Origin: JBPOFY01 sp051252415
GTDB lineage: Bacteria > Verrucomicrobiota > Verrucomicrobiia > Opitutales > Coraliomargaritaceae
Reading direction: 5' to 3'
DNA length: 64,000 nt
Assembly: GCA_051252415.1 (NCBI GenBank)
Contig: JBPOGA010000015.1
Coordinates: forward strand, 33,657 to 97,656
A program made the position numbers and the translations under genes. Shown here piece after piece: positions 1-8,186 of this stretch. The notes below the pieces were generated by a model. The model did no database searches. It saw only the letters and a list, made by a program, of their open reading frames with translations, and had not been told where the DNA came from. The stretch's first letter is position 1. The number at the start of each line of letters is the position of its first letter.

Positions 1-29
1 CGCCGCGCCACACTCTACGTTCGCTGAAA

Positions 30-629
30 ATGAAAAAAATAATCATCACCCTATTTTGGATAGCAACACTGACATTGTTTGCTGAAGAAGCACCCGAAGG
101 CTTTAAAGAGAAAGAACTAAAGCCACTAGGCGGAAAGATTCTTGTCCCGGATGATTGGCATTTCCGAGGGGGCATGACCAAGAATGGATTTATGTATATT
201 CTTTCGAAAGAGGATAACCCCGATGGGACTTATGAAACCGGATTCCGAATCCAAGGAATTATGAACATAAAAGAATCGGGGTTTACTCCAACTCAAGCAA
301 CAGTCTACAATTGGAAGCGATTCAAGGATGGGGCCAAAGAAATAGTAAAAGAATGCGATGAAGAGCATGCGGGGATCTTCAAAAAGACATGCTTGGAGAC
401 CATTCAAGAAAACCCCACTACCCCTGAAGATGATTTTCATATCATCTACTCATTTTTCTGGAATGACGAAATAGATATGATCGTCACAGGTATCTTTGGG
501 GCACCTGAAAGCAAATGGGACGAAGCTGAGGAGATTTACTATACCATTAAGGACTTCACATTGATTGACATGGCAAAGATCGAAGAAAACATGGATGCGA
601 ACAAGGTGGGAGATGACTACTCCGAGTAG
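30..629 (+). CDS. Secreted protein of unknown function
   Basis: A 199-residue protein with a clear Sec signal peptide (Lys-Lys start, hydrophobic residues 4-17, probable cleavage near A18-E19). The mature part is acidic and mixed alpha/beta, with a GKILVPDDWHF segment near residue 36 and a C-terminal TIKDFTLID segment. That pattern resembles small secreted PsbP-like or DUF1795-like stress proteins, but I cannot assign a family. It is the first of four closely spaced plus-strand genes, and the next begins 28 bp after its stop. The ATG at 30 is the only start that gives a signal peptide. Function unknown. Confidence 0.75.
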   Translation: MKKIIITLFWIATLTLFAEEAPEGFKEKELKPLGGKILVPDDWHFRGGMTKNGFMYILSKEDNPDGTYETGFRIQGIMNIKESGFTPTQATVYNWKRFKDGAKEIVKECDEEHAGIFKKTCLETIQENPTTPEDDFHIIYSFFWNDEIDMIVTGIFGAPESKWDEAEEIYYTIKDFTLIDMAKIEENMDANKVGDDYSE

Positions 630-657
630 CGCATCGCTTCATCTTCGCAAAAAAAAC

Positions 658-1188
658 ATGAACATCCGTGATGCACTCGAGGACGACCTTCCGGCAATCG
701 TCGACATCTACAATGAATCCATCCCGGCCGGACGCTCGACCGCTGATACTGTGCCAGTCACTGTGGAGGATCGACTTGAATGGTTTAGGAAATTCGATCC
801 CGACCGACGGCCGATTTGGGTGGCCGTGGAATCTGAGCAAGTCGTGGGCTGCATCTATTTGTCGTGGTTTTACGAAGGTCGTCCTGCCTACGATAAGACT
901 GCTGAAATCTCTACCTACATTCGCGCCACTCATCAGGGCAAAGGCTTAGGAACCACGCTTAAACAAAAGATGATAGAATCGTGTCCACGCTTGGGCGTGG
1001 AGAATTTGATCAGCATGTATTTTGACCACAACGAAGCCACCCAACGGCTGAACAAGAAGTTCGGTTTTGAACCAGTCGGGCACCTGCCTGAAATCGCCGA
1101 GGTTCTAGGCCACAAACGCGGCTTGATGATTGCTATCCTAAGAATCCCACAGCCTAAGACTTTAGAGGTCGGAAGCATTGAAAAATGA
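658..1188 (+). CDS. GNAT family N-acetyltransferase (phosphinothricin acetyltransferase-like)
   Basis: A 176-residue single-domain GNAT enzyme, presumably cytosolic, that would transfer acetyl from acetyl-CoA to a small amine. It opens with MNIRDALEDDLPAIVDIYNE, the typical start of the Pat/YncA (phosphinothricin or methionine sulfoximine N-acetyltransferase) subgroup. The acetyl-CoA loop is HQGKGLG (about residues 90-96). The conserved late motif RLNKKFGFEPVGHLPEI follows, with the hydrophobic pocket of this subgroup. The open frame extends upstream to 565, but that part overlaps the previous gene and is unlike any GNAT, so I chose the ATG at 658. Substrate unknown. The stop lies one base before the ATG of the next gene. 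Confidence 0.85.
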   Translation: MNIRDALEDDLPAIVDIYNESIPAGRSTADTVPVTVEDRLEWFRKFDPDRRPIWVAVESEQVVGCIYLSWFYEGRPAYDKTAEISTYIRATHQGKGLGTTLKQKMIESCPRLGVENLISMYFDHNEATQRLNKKFGFEPVGHLPEIAEVLGHKRGLMIAILRIPQPKTLEVGSIEK

Positions 1189-1189
1189 A

Positions 1190-1474
1190 ATGAGATATAA
1201 AGCGCAGCAAGATCCTATATCCTTAGGTCTGACCATCGCCAACACATGCATTGCTGGCATCATTTTCTATAGTGTTTACCTAGCCAATATGAAAGGCATA
1301 GGGAAAGGGGCGTTACCCATTTTTGCAATTCCAGCAGGCTTGATGGTTACGGCGATATATATTTTCGCATACCTGATCATTACCAATGAACAGAAGAAAA
1401 TCACTAAATGGATAGTGACCACGGCCTTTGCTGTGATAGCCTGTCTAGTGTTTTACGGTATATATACACACTAA
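1190..1474 (+). CDS. Small integral membrane protein
   Basis: About 94 residues with three predicted membrane segments (roughly residues 13-31, 43-64 and 71-90 from the ATG) and short charged loops. No family recognised. A TTG at 1178 in the same frame would add four residues and overlap the acetyltransferase. The ATG at 1190 follows the previous stop with one base between, which suggests translational coupling. The gene sits in a run of small plus-strand genes with no apparent link to polysaccharide degradation. Confidence 0.6.
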   Translation: MRYKAQQDPISLGLTIANTCIAGIIFYSVYLANMKGIGKGALPIFAIPAGLMVTAIYIFAYLIITNEQKKITKWIVTTAFAVIACLVFYGIYTH

Positions 1475-1489
1475 CCTTCGACTTCAAAA

Positions 1490-1885
1490 ATGAACCCTAA
1501 ATTCCTTCGAATCCAGTGGGCCGATCAAATCACATCGGAACCTAAAAAGACCACGGACTTCTATTCGAAGCTTCTTGGATTTGGTCAGACTCCAGTGGAA
1601 GAGCCAAACGACTGCGTGTCGTATTGCTTAACCAATGAGAAAGGTGAAGAGGTTTTCGGAATCGTGGACGAAATCAACTTTCAGGGCTGGGCGCCGGGCT
1701 GGGTGTTATACTTTGAGGTAGATGACTTCGAGGCACAGTGTGAAAAGGCAGAAAAGCTTGGCGGAACAATCATCCATAAAGGCAAGAATCAGTGTTTAAT
1801 TCGAGATCCTTCCGGAGCTCCCATTGTGTTGAATCCCCCGAACGCATACACGCAATCAAACGCTGGAGATACGGTTAAGGAGTAA
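1490..1885 (+). CDS. VOC (glyoxalase/bleomycin-resistance fold) protein
   Basis: A 131-residue single-domain vicinal-oxygen-chelate protein. The order of elements fits: start strand FLRIQWADQI, then TTDFYSKLLGFG (helix and strand typical of VOC modules), then GWVLYFEVDDFEAQCEKAEKLGGTIIHKGK and the closing IRDPSGAPIVLNPP. Single VOC modules normally dimerise to form a metal-binding active site. The substrate cannot be deduced and no operon partner hints at one. It is the last gene before a 780-bp repeat-filled spacer. Confidence 0.8.
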   Translation: MNPKFLRIQWADQITSEPKKTTDFYSKLLGFGQTPVEEPNDCVSYCLTNEKGEEVFGIVDEINFQGWAPGWVLYFEVDDFEAQCEKAEKLGGTIIHKGKNQCLIRDPSGAPIVLNPPNAYTQSNAGDTVKE

Positions 1886-1998
1886 ACAAATCACAAGTTA
1901 CTCTATCAGGCATAGAGAAGCAAAGCGACTCGAGGCATATCCAGCGTGAGTTTAAACGAAATTCAGGATGGAAGCTCACACCCCGTCCCCATCACCGA

Positions 1999-2061
1999 GC
2001 GGACGCGTGAAACGCGTCCCTCCAATTACATTCGCTGGAGGGACGTGTTTCACACGTCCGC
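1999..2061. repeat. Imperfect 26-bp inverted repeat, type A, copy 1
   Basis: The left arm 1999-2024 and right arm 2036-2061 are reverse complements with two mismatches around an 11-base loop. Both arms contain a nested GGACGCGT/ACGCGTCC-like palindrome. A second copy of the same element lies at 49743-49805. It looks like a dispersed REP- or MITE-like palindrome. Confidence 0.8.
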
Positions 2062-2113
2062 AGTTCGTAGAAAACCTGAATGCGCGCCAAACCTACAGAC
2101 GTGTGCACCACCC

Positions 2114-2298
2114 TGGAATGGCACTACCTTAAGCGGTGGTAGAAAAGGTAGAGGCGGACGTCCCGACCGCCATTGCAGTGTATAAGTCATTGCCACTTGC
2201 GAATAGAAACGACTCTGACGTATGGCGGTCGGGACGTCCGCCTCTACCTTTTTCCTGACGTGAAAGACTCAAAAAGGCCTTAAGGTAGTGCCATTCCA
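2114..2298. repeat. Nested perfect inverted repeat (31-bp inner, 20-bp outer arms)
   Basis: The inner arms 2143-2173 and 2222-2252 are perfect 31-bp reverse complements around a 48-base centre. The outer arms 2114-2133 and 2279-2298 are perfect 20-bp reverse complements (TGGAATGGCACTACCTTAAG and its complement). The outer core CCTTAAGGTAGTGCCATT recurs alone at about 42173-42190. No transposase is encoded between the arms, so this is probably a non-autonomous mobile element or a compound of two REP-like units. Confidence 0.85.
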
Positions 2299-2300
2299 CC

Positions 2301-2468
2301 ACCCTGAGCTCGTCGACGGGTCTAAGACGGTGGGGGTTTCTCTGTTATTCCAATCAAGCTGGCAAAATGGATAATGCTCGGTTGAGAACCCTTCCGTCTC
2401 GCTTCCTCCTTCGCTCTTCGAGCTACGGCGGACATGTCGCGATCCACCTTCCCTTCGTAAGGGAAGGA
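2301..2468 (-). repeat. Dispersed ~130-170 bp element, copy 1
   Basis: Read on the minus strand, this segment matches 49874-50010 over most of its length. Shared parts are CTCCTTCCCTTACGAAGGG, then GGTGGATCGC, then GAGACGGAAGGGTTCTCAACC-like sequence, then an AGCTTGA...CAGAGAAA stretch and CCGTCTTAG, then a TCGAC-AGCTCA core. This copy carries about 38 extra bases in the middle. It contains the hairpin formed by CCTTCCCTTCG and CGAAGGGAAGG. Confidence 0.7.
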
Positions 2469-2667
2469 GCATTTTTGTTACGAATTAAAGCCATTCCGAC
2501 TTGTGTATAAGATTATGCTCATCAAAGAGGGCAACTCAGATATCATGGCTCTTTTGCGTTCTTTGCGTCTTTGCGTAAACCCCTTTCACAATCCTAGGCT
2601 TGCCGGAGGAATCTACATACTAAGCATTGTGAGCACGTTCGACGCTCCAAAAAACCTTCGTCGCGAC

Positions 2668-4077
2668 TCAATCCTTATTCTGTGGATTCGCTAGGCCATG
2701 TGGGCGTTGATCTGATCCAGTGACATTAATATCACCGAGCTCTGCGACCATACGCTCGGCTTGTTTCATGAGTTCATCCGCGATTTCTGGATGCTGTGCG
2801 TGGACGTTCTTTTTCTCGCCGATATCATTCTCTAAACTAAATAGAAGTGGTTTCGTTAATGAGAGATATGGCTTCTTTGGGCCTGCTCCTTTTTTTGCCC
2901 AATATGGCTGATCTGCAATCGTGCGTGGAAGGTGCAATTTCCACTTTGCATTACGAACCGCCTGCAAATTCACCCCGTTGTAATAATAGAAATATTGGTG
3001 CGGGCTTTCTTTTGTTTTGCCGGTCAAGAGATCGATAATGTTTTTGCCGTCATACTTTGTATTCTTTGGTAATTCAACTCCGGCGATGTGACTAAATAGA
3101 GGCAGCAAGTCCATACTGGTAATCATGGCATCCGATATCTGGCCTGCAGGAATGTGCTCTGGCCAATTGAAGATGGCAGGCACTCGGTGGCCGCCTTCCA
3201 TCGTGACATATTTCCCACCAGTTAACGGCTGATTGGATCCATCTCGAGGGGTAGCTCCATTATCCGACATAAAAACAATCAACGTATTGTCGGCAATACC
3301 GGCCTCCTTCACTGCTGCCCACACACGCCCGACGCTATGATCTAGTTCGAGAACAAAGTCGGCGTATGGACCATTTTTGCCCTTTTGCCCAGAGGTCCCC
3401 TTAAAGTCGGCGCGCGGTAGGATCGGCGTATGGGCGATGTGATGTGAGAAATAGACGAAGAACGGCTCCTCACGCTCCTGCTTGATAAAGTCGACCACCT
3501 CATCGGTGTAGCGCTGTGTGACATCCGTAAATGGAATATTCATCTCCACGACTTCGTGGTTTCGATACAGCGTCGTCGAGTCAGGCTGTGCCTTTACATA
3601 ATTACTATGTAGCCCTAGATAGTCATCAAACCCTGCGTCGAGGGGATGCGAACCTTCGACATGAAAACCAAGGTGCCACTTACCCACCATTTTGGTGGTA
3701 TAGCCAGCAGACTTCAGTTGCTCCGCCATGGTTACTTCCTCTGCAGCAATTCCGTATTTAGCATACTTCTCTGTAGGATGTCTCGATATCGGATGCCCTG
3801 CACGCATCGGATAGCGCCCAGTCATGAGCGCTGCACGTGAAGGGCCGCAAACATTGGCTCCCACGAGGCAGTCCGTCGACCGCAAGCCTTCTGCTGCTAA
3901 GCGGTCGAGCTCAGGGGTTTTGACTGGAGCACCATAGCAGCCGAGATCGCCATAACCAAGATCATCGGCAAAGATCAAAATGATATTTGGTTTCTTGGTG
4001 CGCTCAGCATGGGTGCTACTGACAAGTGATAGTAATGTAGCAGCAAGGCAGAATAGATACTTACAAATAGTGTTCAT
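2668..4077 (-). CDS. Type I (S1 family) sulfatase, CGPSR motif
   Basis: A 469-residue secreted sulfatase that would hydrolyse sulfate esters, probably on a sulfated polysaccharide or its oligosaccharides. The signal peptide covers residues 1-24. The metal-binding pair D38-D39 lies in FADDLGYGD. The formylglycine site is C77 in CGPSR, followed by AALMTGRYP, and the K-W-H-L segment (GKWHLGF) follows near residue 137. The later metal motif SDNGAT and the C-terminal WKLHLP element are present, so it looks complete. It is clearly paralogous to the sulfatase at 32363-33811 (shared YYYNGVNLQAVR..KWKLHLPR tail). It stands alone, and its upstream side holds one copy of the long direct repeat. Substrate not predictable. 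Activity requires a formylglycine-generating enzyme from elsewhere in the genome. Confidence 0.93.
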   Translation of the reverse strand: MNTICKYLFCLAATLLSLVSSTHAERTKKPNIILIFADDLGYGDLGCYGAPVKTPELDRLAAEGLRSTDCLVGANVCGPSRAALMTGRYPMRAGHPISRHPTEKYAKYGIAAEEVTMAEQLKSAGYTTKMVGKWHLGFHVEGSHPLDAGFDDYLGLHSNYVKAQPDSTTLYRNHEVVEMNIPFTDVTQRYTDEVVDFIKQEREEPFFVYFSHHIAHTPILPRADFKGTSGQKGKNGPYADFVLELDHSVGRVWAAVKEAGIADNTLIVFMSDNGATPRDGSNQPLTGGKYVTMEGGHRVPAIFNWPEHIPAGQISDAMITSMDLLPLFSHIAGVELPKNTKYDGKNIIDLLTGKTKESPHQYFYYYNGVNLQAVRNAKWKLHLPRTIADQPYWAKKGAGPKKPYLSLTKPLLFSLENDIGEKKNVHAQHPEIADELMKQAERMVAELGDINVTGSDQRPHGLANPQNKD

Positions 4078-4086
4078 TGTTTATGA

Positions 4087-4270
4087 AGGACATCTCTGGA
4101 AACTTACAATTGATAAATCGTATTGAATATTGCGAAGCTCTGTAGGAGAGGGTTTATCCCTCGACCCGCATGAGTCGGGAGCTGCAGGTCGAGGGATAAA
4201 CCCTCTCCTACAAAGTCAGAAGCGATTTGAACAGTAAAGCGGTGTTCATGATTTATGAATATAAAAGTTT
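4087..4270. repeat. Long direct repeat, copy 1, with perfect 26-bp hairpin
   Basis: This segment is repeated in the same orientation at 10837-11020 without gaps and with about a dozen mismatches; weaker similarity continues another ~30 bp. Inside it, arms 4141-4166 and 4187-4212 are perfect 26-bp reverse complements beginning TGTAGGAGAGGG. The two copies bracket the plus-strand DUF1800 operon. Confidence 0.88.
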
Positions 4271-4330
4271 AATCTATTGCGGAAGCTTAGAGGTGAGACC
4301 TCCGCTAAAGTCTGGTAAATCCATCGCGTA

Positions 4331-4357
4331 TTTACGCGTTTCAAGTATATACAATTG
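4331..4357 (+). promoter_or_regulatory. Shared regulatory motif upstream of the DUF1800 operon
   Basis: TTTACGCGTTTCAAGTATAT on the plus strand matches the motif found before nine minus-strand transcription units (consensus TACCTnATTTCAGTGATAG) with a one-base gap and a degenerate right end. It lies 83 bp before the ATG at 4440, the usual distance. It is the weakest but only plus-strand example. Confidence 0.45.
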
Positions 4358-4439
4358 ACGAATCAGCTACTAATGATCAGTTCAAGTCACCCACATCAGC
4401 AGATAAAGCGTATGCTGTAGTCACCCCCATCAAAAGAGT

Positions 4440-7400
4440 ATGAAGGCAATAATATCAACCATCGTTTGCATTGCCCTCATTGCATATGATGCTTACGGGG
4501 CCACTTTAGTGCAGCTTTCTGGTGATACTACCCCAGATTATATTTCTGGTAATCTTACGGCCAGCATTACCGGCAATATCGGGTCCAACCCTGATCACAC
4601 GTCGACAACAGCGGGTTATTGGACAAGTGCATCCGTGACAACGAATGCCACTTCAAATGGAACGATTCACAATGCGATAACCTTAACCGTATCGGGCCTA
4701 GCAGAGACAGAGGCCATTGCGCTGTCTGAAATCTCATTCGACTACGTCAGAATGGTATTGAATGGATCTAACCCGGTCCTAGACCTCTATATTGATACAG
4801 GTTCTGGATACGGTGATTCAGTATTAACCGTCAACGATGAGCCAACTAGCTCGCATCAAACTGACTCCTTTTCCTTACCGCTGATTACCTCACTCAAGAA
4901 TGGAGATTCGATCACATTCGGGTTCTCTTTTGCGGATATACATGGGCTCGCACAAAGGACTCACCTTATTGATAATTTTGCTCTCAGTGGTAGCACTGAC
5001 TCCACTGCCGATCCACTTGGCCTACGCTTCCTAGAACTCACTGGTGAGACAACCCCATTTTATACTAATGGATATTTGGATGTCAGTATTACAGGCAATA
5101 CAGGCTCTAATCCGAACGCGGAGGACGTTGGTTACGGCTACTGGACAGATGCTTCGGCAACTCCGCATAATCCATCCAATACCGACATTCATAATGCCTT
5201 CACATTTACGGCGACAGGGTTAACCGCGACAGAATCGATCGACCTGACGGCAGTCAGTTTTGATTTAATCAGAAAGCAGCTAAATGGATCGAATGCTAAG
5301 ATGAGCATCTACCTCGACACAGGCGATGGCTATGGGGATCCGATTTTCCAGCTTACGGAGTTTCCAACCGATTCTCCTCAGACAGATATAATCTCCTTCA
5401 ACACCGCCATTACTCTAATCAATGGAGAGTCCGTCACATTCGGATTCTCCTTTGGCGACATTCACGGATCGAATTCACGCACACATTTAATCGACAATTT
5501 AAAACTCTATGGCACCTACGATCTAGATTCAGGATACCCCGGAGTTGACCTGAATAACAATGGAGTGAGTGACATTTGGGAGTATCGCTTCAACGCAACT
5601 GATTTAGTCGGCAACCCGACTTCGAAGAATCAAGATTTTGATAAGGATGGCATTTCAAATTTTGATGAATCAATAGCTGGGACCAATCCCTTCGATGCCC
5701 AATCACGCCTGGATCTTAATATTAAACGTGATGAGACACTCGGCTTAATGCTGTCCATACCGACTCAGCGTGGCAAAGGCTACACCTTCTTCGGTGGCAC
5801 CACCCTAAATCCGGAAATTTGGGACCCAGAGGATGCTCAATTTGAAGGAACTGGCAGCGAAATGGATTTTGTGATCACCGCGAATGACGACAGCTACTTC
5901 TTCAATGCTGTCGTTGCTGACATCGATATGGATAATGATCGAGTCTCGCGTTGGGAAGAAGAACTAATTGCTGGCTTTGCAGATAATGACAGCACTTCTG
6001 GTGATGATGAAAGCATGGAAGATTTTGACCGTCTCAAGAGCATCGTTCAAGCGACCTACCAATCTTCCATATCGATCTCAACCGATAGAAACGTCGTTTA
6101 TGAGCTTGAGAATACTTCCGCGACAGTGACCTTCACGAGATCCAGCACTCGATCAGATGACTTTCTCGATCTAGAAAGAGCAGAGACCTTTCAGATCATT
6201 GACACCACCAAGGTTGCTTCAAATGCGGCGTCTCTTAGCGATTATAGAATCACTGATATCAATGGAACTGATCTACCCAACGGCCAGTTAACCATACCTG
6301 CTGGAGCGTCCTCAGTGAATGTATACATACATCCAATCGCTGACGGCATCATTGAGTCAGACGAACAGTTAACGTTCTCTGTAGGTGCTTCTAACTTCAA
6401 TCTCTGGATTGCAGACGCAGAATCAATTCCTGCAGTAGATTACATCGCCATCTCACAAGCCGGCCACTTCCTTGCTCAAGCATCAATGGGCGGCACCCCT
6501 GAAACGATTTCCTCTCTCGCTAATGATATCAAAGATAATGGCTATCTAACCGCTTGTGAAGCTTGGATCGATAACCAGATCACCCTCCCAAGAGAACCCA
6601 CCGTCACCGCGGATTGCTATGACCACCAATTAGCCTTCCTTGCTGGAAACTCTGTCCCCTCTGTGAACATCCAAAACTTTGAATTAGTTTGGTGGGGGAA
6701 AATGATTCAAACCAAGGAGCAGTTGCGACACCGGTTCGCATATTCCCTTAGCCAAATATTTGTCACCTCTTCAGCCTTTTGGGCGAATCAAGAGCGTAAC
6801 AATCTCTGGGAGTCCTACACCTCCTATTACGATAGTTTAGTGGATCACGCCTACTCCACACACCGAGAGCTGCTTCAATCGATCAGCTACGACCCATTTA
6901 TGGGCGTTTACTTATCCTCCGCTCAAAATCGCAAAGAAGATGCAGCCACGGGAACATTCCCCGATGAGAATTATGCTCGCGAGGTCATGCAGCTCTTTTC
7001 ATGTGGCGTGTATTCTCAAGGTCAGGACGGCGAATATCTCTTAGATATAAACAGTGATCGTATCGAAAACTATGACAACGACGACATCCAAGAACTGGCT
7101 CAAGTTTTCACGGGCCTAGGCTTGGCTTCTTCAGAGGGAGTCGCCGATAACTTCGATTCGCCGAGAAGTAATCTCGGCACGAGATACCAATATCCGATGG
7201 TCATGGTGGATACTTACCACGACACCTCCTCAAAGGTATTGCTAGACGGCACCGTTCTCACCGCAGGGCAAACAGGAAGCCAAGACATCTCAGATGCGCT
7301 AGACCGCCTAGCGGTCCACCCGAGCACAGCACCACACCTATCTCGATTGCTCATCAAACGCCTTACAAACTCCAACCCTTCGAGTGCTTATATAACTCGC

Positions 7401-8156
7401 GTCACTGAGGCTTGGCGAGGCGAAGGCACTTATGGCAATGGAGAAGTCGGAAATTTTGTCAGTATCATTAAGGCCATCTTACTCGACCCCGAAGCGAGAC
7501 TCGGCGTGACTTATGCAGTCGATGGAACGACTGGAGCTGTCACAGCAACCCCAACCCTCGCAACTGCTGGAAGGATCAAGGAACCAATCATTAAGTGGAC
7601 TCAATTCTACCGCTTTGCACAGGCGCTGTCGGGTGAAGATGACGGGCTTATCAGAGTAGAACCAAAAACAAAAAGAGCTGCGAATGATCAGACCCCTGAT
7701 TTTGGACAAATTCCAATGAGAGCTCCTTCTGTGTTCAACTACTACGATTCGGATTACTCTCCTGCTGTCGGCGATCTAGCAGCAGCGGAAGTCACCTACG
7801 GCCTGCACCTAACATCTCCTGAATCAGAGATTTTGACTCCTTACGTCATCAATCAGTTTGAGAGTTTCTACAGCATCATCGATCAAGATGAACCCATCAG
7901 CTCCTTCGAGTATCTTGGCAGTGATGATAGCTTCAGTATCGATTATAGTTATCTCAGCTACCTCTACAGTAAAAACCAAGATGTCGGTGAGTTCATCGAT
8001 GACGTAAACCTGTGGCTTTGTAATGGACAAATATCGCCGGATCTCAAAAGCGAGCTGGTGTCTATCGCCAATGTCAACGGAGGAGGCTCCAGAGAGAATT
8101 TCTCCAAAGTTCTCTCCATCATCTTTAACTCCTCCGACTTCAGCGTTGCCTACTAA
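4440..8156 (+). CDS. DUF1800 family secreted multidomain protein
   Basis: A 1238-residue exported protein. After a signal peptide (residues 1-20) come two homologous beta-rich repeats (about 22-190 and 196-365), starting LVQLSGDTTPDY and FLELTGETTPFY. Next is a calcium-binding thrombospondin-type-3-like linker (DLNNNGVSD, about 368-430), then a Calx-beta-like segment (about 540-655). The C-terminal ~570 residues are the DUF1800 domain, recognised from HRFAYSLSQIFV, HRELLQSISYDPFMGVYL, PDENYAREVMQLFSCGVY and DIQELAQVFTGLG. DUF1800 proteins are habitually encoded next to DUF1501 proteins, as here (30 bp downstream). Their role is unknown; a cell-surface or extracellular complex is an inference. 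This is the first gene of a four-gene operon running against its neighbours. Confidence 0.9.
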   Translation: MKAIISTIVCIALIAYDAYGATLVQLSGDTTPDYISGNLTASITGNIGSNPDHTSTTAGYWTSASVTTNATSNGTIHNAITLTVSGLAETEAIALSEISFDYVRMVLNGSNPVLDLYIDTGSGYGDSVLTVNDEPTSSHQTDSFSLPLITSLKNGDSITFGFSFADIHGLAQRTHLIDNFALSGSTDSTADPLGLRFLELTGETTPFYTNGYLDVSITGNTGSNPNAEDVGYGYWTDASATPHNPSNTDIHNAFTFTATGLTATESIDLTAVSFDLIRKQLNGSNAKMSIYLDTGDGYGDPIFQLTEFPTDSPQTDIISFNTAITLINGESVTFGFSFGDIHGSNSRTHLIDNLKLYGTYDLDSGYPGVDLNNNGVSDIWEYRFNATDLVGNPTSKNQDFDKDGISNFDESIAGTNPFDAQSRLDLNIKRDETLGLMLSIPTQRGKGYTFFGGTTLNPEIWDPEDAQFEGTGSEMDFVITANDDSYFFNAVVADIDMDNDRVSRWEEELIAGFADNDSTSGDDESMEDFDRLKSIVQATYQSSISISTDRNVVYELENTSATVTFTRSSTRSDDFLDLERAETFQIIDTTKVASNAASLSDYRITDINGTDLPNGQLTIPAGASSVNVYIHPIADGIIESDEQLTFSVGASNFNLWIADAESIPAVDYIAISQAGHFLAQASMGGTPETISSLANDIKDNGYLTACEAWIDNQITLPREPTVTADCYDHQLAFLAGNSVPSVNIQNFELVWWGKMIQTKEQLRHRFAYSLSQIFVTSSAFWANQERNNLWESYTSYYDSLVDHAYSTHRELLQSISYDPFMGVYLSSAQNRKEDAATGTFPDENYAREVMQLFSCGVYSQGQDGEYLLDINSDRIENYDNDDIQELAQVFTGLGLASSEGVADNFDSPRSNLGTRYQYPMVMVDTYHDTSSKVLLDGTVLTAGQTGSQDISDALDRLAVHPSTAPHLSRLLIKRLTNSNPSSAYITRVTEAWRGEGTYGNGEVGNFVSIIKAILLDPEARLGVTYAVDGTTGAVTATPTLATAGRIKEPIIKWTQFYRFAQALSGEDDGLIRVEPKTKRAANDQTPDFGQIPMRAPSVFNYYDSDYSPAVGDLAAAEVTYGLHLTSPESEILTPYVINQFESFYSIIDQDEPISSFEYLGSDDSFSIDYSYLSYLYSKNQDVGEFIDDVNLWLCNGQISPDLKSELVSIANVNGGGSRENFSKVLSIIFNSSDFSVAY

Positions 8157-8186
8157 CTGATCGGCCCAACTGAGCATAATTCCCCA

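Larger units (their letters stand above)
1886..2667. other. Intergenic region packed with repeats, no gene
   Basis: A 782-bp spacer between the VOC gene and the first sulfatase. The short open frames in it are compositionally unlike genes and coincide with inverted repeats. It holds three separate repeat structures (1999-2061, 2114-2298, 2301-2468). Near 2548-2575 there is also a run of CTTTGCG-type repeats, a type of intergenic sequence scattered in many bacterial genomes. No promoter is obvious. Confidence 0.7.

Noticed and set aside
565..657. N-terminal extension of the acetyltransferase frame
   Set aside because: It overlaps the previous gene in another frame and does not look like a GNAT start.
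1946..2185. Plus-strand open frame of 79 codons in the repeat-rich spacer
   Set aside because: It runs through inverted repeats, is rich in Arg, Pro and Thr from repeat sequence, and resembles no protein.
2269..2472. Minus-strand open frame of 67 codons
   Set aside because: It lies wholly in dispersed repeat sequence; its DPSTSSG string is the translation of the repeat.
2501..2694. Small plus-strand frame with a CTTTGCG run
   Set aside because: The region is a common intergenic repeat type and overlaps the 3' end of a sulfatase gene.
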